The translations under genes were made by a program, and so were the position numbers. Below are positions 8,820-16,418 of a stretch of DNA of 64,000 nucleotides, piece after piece. The notes beneath the pieces are model-generated. The model was not told where the DNA came from. It saw nothing but the letters and a program-made list of their open reading frames with translations, and made no database searches. This stretch comes from Sphingomonas sp. HMP6 (GTDB lineage Bacteria > Pseudomonadota > Alphaproteobacteria > Sphingomonadales > Sphingomonadaceae): the NCBI RefSeq assembly GCF_013374095.1, contig NZ_AP022672.1, forward strand, positions 1,797,501 through 1,861,500. Reading direction: 5' to 3'. Numbering within the stretch: position 1 is the stretch's first letter; the number at the start of each line of letters is the position of its first letter.

Positions 8820-9016
8820 TGGCCGAAAAAATCAACGAGATCGAAGCCGCCGCGCGCGAGCACAAGCGCGTCCGCGATGCCGCCGAAGCAGCCGTCGCCG
8901 CTGGCGCGAGAGCCCAGGAGAATTGGCCGGTGGTGCCGATCGCGATCGGCGTCGGCGTCGGATCGGCTGCCTTAGCGGCGGCATTGCTCTACGCGGGGCG
9001 CGGGCGAAAGAAATAG
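8819..9016 (+). CDS. Small single-pass membrane protein (65 aa), translationally coupled to tgt
   Basis: The ATG at 8819 overlaps the tgt TGA stop by one base. An in-frame GTG at 8816 is an alternative start. The N-terminal half is charged and Ala-rich (probably helical). It is followed by one hydrophobic helix (PIAIGVGVGSAALAAALLYAG) and a basic end (RGRKK). This suggests an inner-membrane protein with its basic C-terminus in the cytosol. I do not recognise a family. The tight coupling argues that it is a real gene. Confidence 0.6.
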   Translation: MAEKINEIEAAAREHKRVRDAAEAAVAAGARAQENWPVVPIAIGVGVGSAALAAALLYAGRGRKK

Positions 9017-9066
9017 CCGTCGGCTGCTTCACCGGCAGCGTCTTACGCAATTAGTACTGAGCAAAT

Positions 9067-9156
9067 CCGTTCGGGCTGAGCTTGTCGAAGCCCTCCGTGC
9101 CACAAATAGTGCCGGACGTGATGCACGCAGCCCTTCGACAGGCTCAGGGCGAACGG
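9067..9156. repeat. 90-bp intergenic hairpin element, copy 1
   Basis: The outer arms CCGTTCGGGCTGAGC... and ...GGCTCAGGGCGAACGG pair through to an AGCCCT/GGGCT core. The whole unit is 90 bp long. Two further copies of the same length and ends lie at 38062-38151 and 47966-48055. It fills the space between the small membrane protein gene and the M16 peptidase gene; the rest of 9017-9262 shows nothing else clear. Confidence 0.9.
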
Positions 9157-9262
9157 GATCAGCGGCGCTGTACCGAGAACGCCCCGTGTCCTATCCGATT
9201 GACACGGCGCACCTGAGCGCGACACACTGGACTCATCCGATTTCCTCCGTCCGGAGTCCTCC

Positions 9263-12103
9263 ATGCGCCTTTTCCGTGCCGCCCTCTTGCTGGGCGCCGC
9301 CCTGCTGCCGCTCGCCGCCAATGCGAAGACTGCGCCAAAGGCCCGCCCCACCGCGCCCGCAATCAAGCCGATCGCCTTTACCGAACGCACGCTCGCCAAC
9401 GGGCTGCGGGTCTATGCGATCCGCGATACCTCGACGCCCAACGTGTCGGTGCAAGTGTGGTACGATGTCGGATCGAAGGACGATCCGGCCGGCCGATCGG
9501 GCTTCGCGCACATGTTCGAGCATCTCATGTTCAAGGCGACGCGCAACCTTGTGTCCGAACAGATGGACCGCCTGACCGAGGATGTCGGCGGCAACAACAA
9601 CGCCTCGACCAATGACGATTATACCGAATATCACGAGACGATCCCGGCCAACCATCTGCAGCGCCTGCTGTTCGCCGAGGCCGACCGCATGGCCGCGCTC
9701 GTGGTCGAGCCGAAGAGCTTCGCCTCGGAGCGCGACGTGGTGAAGGAAGAGCTGCGCCAGAACACCAACGCCCGGCCTTACGGCAAGCTGTTCTCGCTCT
9801 ATTTCCCCGCGATTTCGTATACGAAACACCCCTATGCGCGCGGCGGGATCGGGAGCCTCGACGATCTGCAAAGCGCGCAGATCGACGACGTTCGCGCCTT
9901 CCACGCCACCTATTACCGGCCTGACAATGCGATCGTGGTGGTGTCGGGCAATTTCGATGCGGCCAAGCTCGACGGCTGGGTCGATCAATATTTTGCCAAG
10001 ATCAAGCGCCCGACCGCATCGATCCCGCGCGTGACGGTGACCGAGCCTGAGCGGACCACCGCGACGCATTACGTCGTGCGCGAAGCCAATACGCCATTGC
10101 CTGCAGTGCTGATCAGCTATCCGATCCCGGCCGACAGCCATCCCGACAGCGCTGCGCTGTCGGTGCTCAACGCCGTCCTGTCGCAGGGGGAAAGTTCGCG
10201 GCTGTACGAGAGCCTGGTGTACCGCGATCAGCTTGCGCAAAGCGCCGAGACCTATCTCGATACTAAGCAAGGCCCCGGCAATCTCGCCGTCATCGCGATC
10301 ATGGCGAGCGGCAAGAGTGCGGACGCGGGCGAGGCTGCCCTGCGCCGCGAGATCGCGCGGGTGCGGACCAAATCGGTCACGGCAGCCGAACTGGCCGAGG
10401 CGAAGAACGAAATCCTCACCAGTGCGCTTCGCGGGCGCGAAACCGCCGAGGGCAAGGGCCGCACCATCGCGTCTTCGGTGATCATCGACCGCGATCCGCG
10501 CGCCGCCGACCGGCAGCTTGCCGCAATCGGCCGGGTGACCGCCGCCGACGTGCAGCGCGTCGCCGCCAAATATCTGCGCGACCAGCGCTCGGCCACGATC
10601 CATTATCTGCCCGAGGACAAGACCGTCGTCGCACCGCAGAACGACCGGATCGAGGTCGAGGGCTCGGTCGTGACCAAGCAGCTGGTCGCTCCGGGCAAGG
10701 TCGAGATCGTCACCCCGGCGAGCGAAGCTGAACGCGTCGCGCCGCCGCCGGCTGGCCCCGCCATTGCCGCGAGCGCGCCCGTCACCAACGAGTTCACATT
10801 GGCCAACGGCTTGCGCGTCGTCGTGGTCGAAAAGCACGATCTACCGCTGCTGACTGCGCTGCTGACGGCGCAGGGCGGCGGCGCGACCGACCCGGCCGAG
10901 CGCGCGGGCGTCGGCAACCTCACCGCCGATTTGATGACCAAGGGCACGAAGACGCGCTCTGCGACCGAAATCGCGCGCCAGATCGAGACGCTGGGCGGAT
11001 CGATTTCGAGCGATGCGAGCTTCGACGGATCGAGTGTCGGTGTAACGGTCAAGGCCGATCAGGCGGCACCTGCGCTGGCGATCCTGGCCGATGTCGCGCG
11101 CAATCCGGTATTCGCGCCCGACGAGATCGAACGCGCGCGGGCGCAGACGATCGACGGGGTGCAGGTGGCGATCAAGAACCCGAGCCAGTTGGCGGCTCTC
11201 GTCGCCGCGCGCGCTGCGCTGGGCGATCTGCCCTATGGCCACCCGCTGTCGGGCACGCCGACCTCGCTCAAGGCGATCACGCCGGCCGACATTCGGGCGA
11301 CATATCAACGCACTTGGCGCCCGTCCAAGACCACGCTGGTCCTGGTCGGTGACGTGACGGTCCCCGCTGCCCGTGCGCTGGCTGAGCGCAACTTCGCAGA
11401 TTGGAAGGTCGCGGACATGCTGGTCCGCGAGGACGACCGCCAGATGAGCTATCCCAAACCGCGCGTGATCGTCGTCGACATGCCGGGCGCGGGCCAAGCC
11501 GGCGTGGTGGTCGCCCGTCCGGGCATCGCGCGGAGCGATGCGCAATTCTATCCGGCCGCGGTCGCCAACACGGTTCTGGGCGGGGGCTTCTCGTCGCGCC
11601 TGAACCAGGAAATCCGCATCAAGCGTGGCCTTGCCTACGGCGCGGGCAGCTCGGTCCAGGCGGGCCGCTTGCCCGGCACGATCAGCGGGCGGACCTCGAC
11701 CAAGAACCCCAGCGCCCCCGAAACGGTGTCGATCATCCTGGCCGAGATGAAGCGGCTCGGCGCGGAGCCGGTGACGCCCGCCGAGCTGGAAACGCGCAAG
11801 GCCGTGCTGGTCGGCAATTTCGGTCGCGCGACCGAGACGACCGAAGGCATCGCCGGCACGGTCGGCGGCTATGTCGTGCAGGGCCTGCCGCTCAGCGAAC
11901 TGGGGGCCTATACCGCGCGCGTCTCGGCGGTCGATCCGGCCGCGGTGCAGGCGGCAGCGGCGACGCTGCTCGATCCGTCGGCGGCGAGCATCGTGGTGGT
12001 CGGCGACGCCAAGCTGTTCCTGCCGGAGCTGCGCAAGACCTATCCCGATGCCGAAGTGATCGCGGCGGATGCGCTCAAATTGGATGGTGCGGCGTTGAAG
12101 TAA
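9263..12103 (+). CDS. M16 family zinc metallopeptidase, two-domain, secreted
   Basis: The 946-residue protein has a signal peptide (about residues 1-22, LLLGAALLPLAANA). It carries two tandem M16 (pitrilysin/insulinase) modules. The first has the inverted zinc motif HMFEH at residues 83-87 and the third ligand in the ERDVVKEEL segment (about residue 161), so it is probably the active half. The second module (from about residue 510, ANGLRVVVVEKHDLPLL) lacks an HxxEH motif and is the usual non-catalytic partner that closes the peptide chamber. It likely degrades peptides in the periplasm. The gene is single, with no obvious operon partner. Confidence 0.92.
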   Translation: MRLFRAALLLGAALLPLAANAKTAPKARPTAPAIKPIAFTERTLANGLRVYAIRDTSTPNVSVQVWYDVGSKDDPAGRSGFAHMFEHLMFKATRNLVSEQMDRLTEDVGGNNNASTNDDYTEYHETIPANHLQRLLFAEADRMAALVVEPKSFASERDVVKEELRQNTNARPYGKLFSLYFPAISYTKHPYARGGIGSLDDLQSAQIDDVRAFHATYYRPDNAIVVVSGNFDAAKLDGWVDQYFAKIKRPTASIPRVTVTEPERTTATHYVVREANTPLPAVLISYPIPADSHPDSAALSVLNAVLSQGESSRLYESLVYRDQLAQSAETYLDTKQGPGNLAVIAIMASGKSADAGEAALRREIARVRTKSVTAAELAEAKNEILTSALRGRETAEGKGRTIASSVIIDRDPRAADRQLAAIGRVTAADVQRVAAKYLRDQRSATIHYLPEDKTVVAPQNDRIEVEGSVVTKQLVAPGKVEIVTPASEAERVAPPPAGPAIAASAPVTNEFTLANGLRVVVVEKHDLPLLTALLTAQGGGATDPAERAGVGNLTADLMTKGTKTRSATEIARQIETLGGSISSDASFDGSSVGVTVKADQAAPALAILADVARNPVFAPDEIERARAQTIDGVQVAIKNPSQLAALVAARAALGDLPYGHPLSGTPTSLKAITPADIRATYQRTWRPSKTTLVLVGDVTVPAARALAERNFADWKVADMLVREDDRQMSYPKPRVIVVDMPGAGQAGVVVARPGIARSDAQFYPAAVANTVLGGGFSSRLNQEIRIKRGLAYGAGSSVQAGRLPGTISGRTSTKNPSAPETVSIILAEMKRLGAEPVTPAELETRKAVLVGNFGRATETTEGIAGTVGGYVVQGLPLSELGAYTARVSAVDPAAVQAAAATLLDPSAASIVVVGDAKLFLPELRKTYPDAEVIAADALKLDGAALK

Positions 12104-12191
12104 AAACTTACGTTAACTATCAACTGTTTCAGCGCGAGACGCCGCAGATTCAGTAGCATCCGCGCACGCCCGGATCGGCTATGCGCGGCCA

Positions 12192-13211
12192 ATGGACGCG
12201 CGCGCGATCATCGGTTGGTTCAAGATGCGGCGGCTGAGCAAGCTCGGCGTGTTGGGGCTGGTCGCGCTCGTGCTGGCGGGCGTGTCGGCGCACGCCGCGA
12301 TCCGCGCGATCGTCGATCAGAGCGCCAAGGCGAGCCGCGCGGCGGCCCCGCCGGTCGGATATGAGAGCCAGGATCATTTCCCCGGCGCCGCCTATTTCTA
12401 CGCGACCGAGGAGGAAGCGGCGCCACCGGTGCACACGCCGGGCGCCACGGGCACGATCGCGCTGCCCGATCTGCCGCTGCCGCCCGAAGCCGCGGTGCTG
12501 ACGCCTGATACCTCGATCCGCCCCGCCCCGCCCTTTTCGATGGCGCGGGCGAGTGCGGTGGACCGTGGGCGGGCGCTGCAATGCCTGACCACCGCGATCT
12601 ATTATGAAGCCGCGACCGAGCCCGATGCAGGGCAGCAAGCCGTTGCACAGGTGATCCTGAATCGGGCACGGCATCCCGCTTTCCCGGCGACCGTATGCGG
12701 CGTGGTGTTCCAGGGGTCGGAGCATGCCGGGTGCCAGTTCAGCTTCGCCTGCGATGGGGCGATGAACCGCGGCACGCCGTCCAAAGCCTATTGGCTGCGC
12801 GCGATGAAGGTCGCGGTCGCCGCGCTCAACGGGCAGGTCATGGCCGAAGTCGGCATGGCGACGCATTATCATACCTATGCCGTGACGCCGTCGTGGAACC
12901 GGAAACTGGTGATGACGGCGGCGATCGGCGCGCATTTCTTCCATCGCTGGCAGGGCTATTGGGGCACCCCCGCCGCCTTCCGCCAGGGCTATGCCGGGGG
13001 CGAACCGGTGCCCGGGCCGCACGCGCGGATCGGCGCGACGGAGACCCTGATCGCAGCGCAGGCACCCGTCACGCCGCCCGCCGCGATCCAGCCCTCCTAT
13101 GCCCAGAGCGGGCCCCCCCTGGCCTCGGCGGCAAAGCCCGCCGCCGACGCCCTGCCCGGCGACTCGCAGATCCTCGACCGGTGGAAGGATTCGGGCAAGG
13201 CGCTGCGGTGA
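12192..13211 (+). CDS. Cell wall hydrolase, SleB/Hydrolase_2 family
   Basis: The 339-residue protein has an N-terminal membrane or signal segment (about residues 17-38), a Pro/Ala-rich linker, and a Hydrolase_2 domain at about residues 125-270. Domain motifs are AIYYEAATEPDAGQQAVAQV (catalytic Glu), GVVFQGS, CQFSFACDG and ATHYHTYAVTPSW. The family are SleB-like lytic transglycosylases or amidases that cut peptidoglycan, so this acts in the periplasm or outer envelope. The C-terminal tail is Pro/Ala-rich. Translation may start at the annotated ATG or at an internal ATG (codon 12) just before a basic n-region (MRRLSK). It is convergent with the S9 peptidase gene, 4 nt apart. Confidence 0.87.
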   Translation: MDARAIIGWFKMRRLSKLGVLGLVALVLAGVSAHAAIRAIVDQSAKASRAAAPPVGYESQDHFPGAAYFYATEEEAAPPVHTPGATGTIALPDLPLPPEAAVLTPDTSIRPAPPFSMARASAVDRGRALQCLTTAIYYEAATEPDAGQQAVAQVILNRARHPAFPATVCGVVFQGSEHAGCQFSFACDGAMNRGTPSKAYWLRAMKVAVAALNGQVMAEVGMATHYHTYAVTPSWNRKLVMTAAIGAHFFHRWQGYWGTPAAFRQGYAGGEPVPGPHARIGATETLIAAQAPVTPPAAIQPSYAQSGPPLASAAKPAADALPGDSQILDRWKDSGKALR

Positions 13212-13215
13212 GGTG

Positions 13216-15111
13216 TTACTTCTTCTCCGCCAGATACGTATCGAACCATGCCAGCGTCCGCGTGCGGACGTCGGCGGCGTTGACCGGGTTGCGGATGCCG
13301 TGGCCCTCCTCCGGATAGATCACCAGGCTGGTCGGCACGCCCATGTCCTTCAGGCCGTGCCAATATTCGGTCGACTGGGTCGGCGGAACCTCGATGTCGC
13401 GTTCGCCGACGTAGATGAAGGTCGGCGTTTTGGCATTCTTGATGAAATTGACCGCGGAAACGTCCTCATACGCCTTGCGATCCTCGTACAGCGTCTTGCC
13501 AAAAAATGGCAGCATCCACTGATCGATGCCGTTGGTGCCGTAATAGCTGACCCAGTTCGACAGGCCGGCGCCGGCGACGATCGCCTTGAAGCGGTTGGTC
13601 TGGGTGTTCGCCCACATCGCCATGAAGCCGCCATAGCTGCCGCCCATCAGGCCCAGCCGCGCATCGTCGATCGGCGCGACCTTCTCGACCGCATCGACCC
13701 CGGTCAGGATATCGCGCAGGTCGCCGCCGCCGAAATCGCGCTTGTTGGCGGCGGTGAAGGCTTCGCCCTGGCCATAGCTGCCGCGTGGATTGGGCAGGAA
13801 GACGTAATACCCCTTGTCGAGCAAAGCCTGTGCGCCACCGCCGCCGAAGCTCGGTACGCTGGCGGACGACGGGCCGCCATGGACGATCGTGATCATCGGC
13901 GCTTTCTTCTGCGGATCGGCGCCGAGCGGGCTGAGCAGCCAGCCCTGCACGTTGAAGCCGTCATTCTTCCAATTGATGCTGCGCGCGGTCAGCGTCGCGC
14001 GGACCGCGTCATTGTCGTGGGTGATCTGAACGGGTGCGGCGGCGGGTCCGGCGAAGATGGCGGGGGCGTGGGTGTAATCCTGAACGACCATCGCGACGGT
14101 CTTGCCATCGGCGCTCCACGCGGCCTTGCCGTCGCCCGCCGAGAAAGTGGCCGGACGGCTCCAGCCGATCGCAGCGTTGGTGAGCAGCGTCGCATCGGCC
14201 CCGCGCAGCGTCGTGCCGCGTAAGCCACCGCTCGTCGTATCGAGCGAGGTGACGGTGTAATTGGCCTTGGCGGTCATGTTCGCGGGTTCGCCACCGGCCA
14301 ACGGCACACTCCAGATATCGCCGCCAACCGCGCCGAAATCGCTCATCAGACCGCCGATATAAGCGACGTTGCGGCCATCGGCCGACACACGCGGCGCATT
14401 GATTTGGGTGCTTGGCTTGGCGATGTTCCGGACCGCGCCGGTCGTCGCATCGACCGCGTCGAGGGTCGCGACCCACCAATTGTTATCGCCATTGCCGAGT
14501 GCCGAGGTGACGACGAAACCGGCGCCATCGGGGGTCCAGTCATATTCGTAGATGTAGCGGTCCGCCGGGGAGACGGGCTTAACCGCATCCGCCGCGACGG
14601 GCGCCCCGACCACGGCGAATACCGCAAGGCGCTGTTCGTCGCTCTTCTCGCCAATCTCGCCCACTTGGCGCACGCCCGCTTGTGCGGCGCCCGCTTCCTT
14701 GGCTGCACCGATCGTCACCAAGAGCGCAATGCGCTTGCCATCGGGCGAGAAGCGCGGCGTCTGCGCGATGCCTCTCACGGTGGCGACCGTATGCGCCTTG
14801 CCGGCGCGATCGACCGCCAGTGTGACCGTGCCCGCCGCGCGATCGCGCGCGAGCCAGGCGAGGCTGCCATCGGGCGCGAAAGCGAGCGCAGTGTAGCTGC
14901 ACTTTGCGCACGGATCGAGCGCACGGATGATCTTGCCGGTCTTTACCGAGCGGACCGCGATCACCGAACGATCGTTCGAATCCACGTCGATCGTCGCAAT
15001 CACATCGCCTTTTGGCGCAATCACCAGCCCACGATATTGCACTACGGGTGCAGCGAGCGCCGGAGCCGCGGCAGCCGAGAGCAAAAGGGCAACGGTGAGA
15101 GTGAGACGCAT
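13216..15111 (-). CDS. S9 family prolyl-oligopeptidase-type serine peptidase, secreted
   Basis: The 631-residue protein has a signal peptide (about residues 1-21, ending APALA), an N-terminal beta-propeller built from SPDG-like repeats (RFSPDGKRIALL, WSADGKTVAMV), and a C-terminal alpha/beta hydrolase domain. The catalytic triad is visible: Ser492 in GGSYGGF, Asp572 in GERDIEVPP and His604 in EEGHGIRNP. This is the acylaminoacyl-peptidase/dipeptidyl-peptidase type, cutting short peptides in the periplasm. The gene is transcribed alone. An S41 protease with a similar propeller lies 1.3 kb further along on the same strand, beyond the lysis pair. Confidence 0.92.
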   Translation of the reverse strand: MRLTLTVALLLSAAAAPALAAPVVQYRGLVIAPKGDVIATIDVDSNDRSVIAVRSVKTGKIIRALDPCAKCSYTALAFAPDGSLAWLARDRAAGTVTLAVDRAGKAHTVATVRGIAQTPRFSPDGKRIALLVTIGAAKEAGAAQAGVRQVGEIGEKSDEQRLAVFAVVGAPVAADAVKPVSPADRYIYEYDWTPDGAGFVVTSALGNGDNNWWVATLDAVDATTGAVRNIAKPSTQINAPRVSADGRNVAYIGGLMSDFGAVGGDIWSVPLAGGEPANMTAKANYTVTSLDTTSGGLRGTTLRGADATLLTNAAIGWSRPATFSAGDGKAAWSADGKTVAMVVQDYTHAPAIFAGPAAAPVQITHDNDAVRATLTARSINWKNDGFNVQGWLLSPLGADPQKKAPMITIVHGGPSSASVPSFGGGGAQALLDKGYYVFLPNPRGSYGQGEAFTAANKRDFGGGDLRDILTGVDAVEKVAPIDDARLGLMGGSYGGFMAMWANTQTNRFKAIVAGAGLSNWVSYYGTNGIDQWMLPFFGKTLYEDRKAYEDVSAVNFIKNAKTPTFIYVGERDIEVPPTQSTEYWHGLKDMGVPTSLVIYPEEGHGIRNPVNAADVRTRTLAWFDTYLAEKK

Positions 15112-15181
15112 TGGGCAGGCTCCACGGATAAGCGATGGAGCGGGATAGCATAGTGGCGGGTCGGGGCAATTCTTCTAAAGT

Positions 15182-15201
15182 CCCTCCCCTGAAGGGGAGG
15201 G
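15182..15201. repeat. Short GC-rich palindrome (relative of the tgt leader palindrome)
   Basis: CCCTCCCCT and AGGGGAGGG pair perfectly around a 2-nt centre. It lies between the start of the S9 peptidase gene and the end of the holin gene. It shares the CTCCCCT/AGGGGAG core with the palindrome at 7640-7666. Transcribed from the minus strand it could end the holin transcript, but no T-run follows. Confidence 0.55.
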
Positions 15202-15214
15202 GCTAAACACCGCC

Positions 15215-15628
15215 TTACCGATCCACCCCCTTGGCCTTCCCCCACGACCGGGCTGCCGTGTAGCCGAGATAGCCCGTGCCGAAGAGCGCATAGAGCGGTT
15301 CCGGAATACCGTTCAGATAGGCATTCATGCCGGCTGCAATGTCCTTGGCCATTTGCGGTTGCGCCGCCGCGATCAATCCCATCGGGATCGCCCAGAGCAG
15401 CAGCGCATACATCACATAAAGGAAACTCGGCCGCGCGCGGCTGGTCCAGGGGTCGGTGCTTTGCGCCTCGGCCATGATCGCCGAGATCTGCGTCTTCACT
15501 TGCTCCATTTCCTGCGACCCCTGCAGCGTGAGCAGTTTGAGCTTGGCCTCGTCGCGCGCCTTGGGATCGGGAATGATCTTATCGATGATCGCCGCGATCG
15601 GGCCGATATTGCCGTCGAGAAGTCCCAT
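15215..15628 (-). CDS. Holin of the 3TM GTA/phage release family
   Basis: The 137-residue protein begins with a helical cytosolic region (IIDKIIPDPKARDEAKLKLLTLQ). It then has the conserved W-T-S-R-A-R-P core and two clear hydrophobic helices (FLYVMYALLLWAIPMGLIAAA; LYALFGTGYLGYTAARSW). This order matches the family named 'holin of 3TMs, for gene-transfer release'. It probably forms inner-membrane pores that let the muralytic enzyme reach the wall. The muralytic GH108 gene is 53 nt upstream on the same strand, giving a two-gene lysis cassette. No capsid, terminase or tail genes are in the window. Confidence 0.82.
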   Translation of the reverse strand: MGLLDGNIGPIAAIIDKIIPDPKARDEAKLKLLTLQGSQEMEQVKTQISAIMAEAQSTDPWTSRARPSFLYVMYALLLWAIPMGLIAAAQPQMAKDIAAGMNAYLNGIPEPLYALFGTGYLGYTAARSWGKAKGVDR

Positions 15629-15681
15629 TTTTCGTCTCCTATTGTCCGTAAAGTCACACGAGTCACACCAACGGTGGTCTT

Positions 15682-16221
15682 TTAACCGATGCGGTTGGCG
15701 AGCCAGCCATAGAGAAAGGCTTCATTGGCGGGGCGTCGTTCGGCGAGCGCGAGATAGCGTTCGCCTTGCAACGCCTCGATCGCCTTGAGCAGGACGCGCT
15801 CGCCCCCTGCCCCGCGCCGCGCGAGGAAGGCAGCGAGCCCGGCGAGCGTGATGGCGCCGATACGGCCGTCGACCGGCATGTCGGGATAATCGGTCGCGCC
15901 GCGATTGAGCGCATTGAGCGCGCGCTGGAGGAAGGCGACCGCAGCGGGCGGCCCCATGTTGACGCCGGTGTCGAACAGTTCTGCTGCCACCAGGGGCGCT
16001 TGGGCGGCGACCGCATCGAACCGCGGACGGAGCCAGTAGAGACGGCGATAGATCGCGCGCGCGGTGCCGACCGGCAGATCGCGCATCACGCCGTCATAGC
16101 CATTGGCACGGGCGACGGCGGTCGTGATGCCGAACTTGGTTTCGCCGCCACGGTCGGCCGGATGGTTCGAATAGCCGCCTTCGCGATCGAGTACGGCGTC
16201 GATGAGTTGGTCGATTGTCAT
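15682..16221 (-). CDS. Endolysin, glycoside hydrolase family 108 (N-acetylmuramidase) with peptidoglycan-binding domain
   Basis: The 179-residue protein starts with the GH108 catalytic block. The motif REGGY carries the catalytic Glu at residue 14 and is followed by NHPADRGGETKFGIT. A C-terminal part (from about residue 90: FDTGVNMGPPAAVAFLQRAL, then DGRIGAITL) matches the PG_binding_3 domain usually fused to GH108. It has no signal peptide, as expected for a holin-dependent endolysin. The adjacent downstream gene is a 3TM holin. The pair resembles lysis modules of gene transfer agents and of some prophages. Confidence 0.87.
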   Translation of the reverse strand: MTIDQLIDAVLDREGGYSNHPADRGGETKFGITTAVARANGYDGVMRDLPVGTARAIYRRLYWLRPRFDAVAAQAPLVAAELFDTGVNMGPPAAVAFLQRALNALNRGATDYPDMPVDGRIGAITLAGLAAFLARRGAGGERVLLKAIEALQGERYLALAERRPANEAFLYGWLANRIG

Positions 16222-16286
16222 ACGGTGCCTCCTGCTTGGGGAGGCGGAATAGTAACCTATTTGGTTTTACGTAGGACATGACTAAT

Positions 16287-16393
16287 CGTCACCCCGGCCT
16301 TGTGCCGGGGTCCACCAAGCAGCAAGCGTCGCCGTCGATGGCAAAGGTCGCGCGTTGCGGCGCGGTGGACCCCGGCACAAGGCCGGGGTGACG
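16287..16393. repeat. REPIN-like inverted doublet
   Basis: Two short palindromes (CCCCGGCCTTGTGCCGGGG at 16292-16310 and its inverse near 16370-16388) are arranged head to head. Their flanks also pair (CGTCA.../...TGACG), with a ~50-nt spacer. It sits between the start of the endolysin gene and the end of the S41 protease gene, where it could act as a transcription barrier. Confidence 0.8.
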
Positions 16394-16418
16394 ACGCTGT
16401 GAAGGTGGCCGAGTCCGC

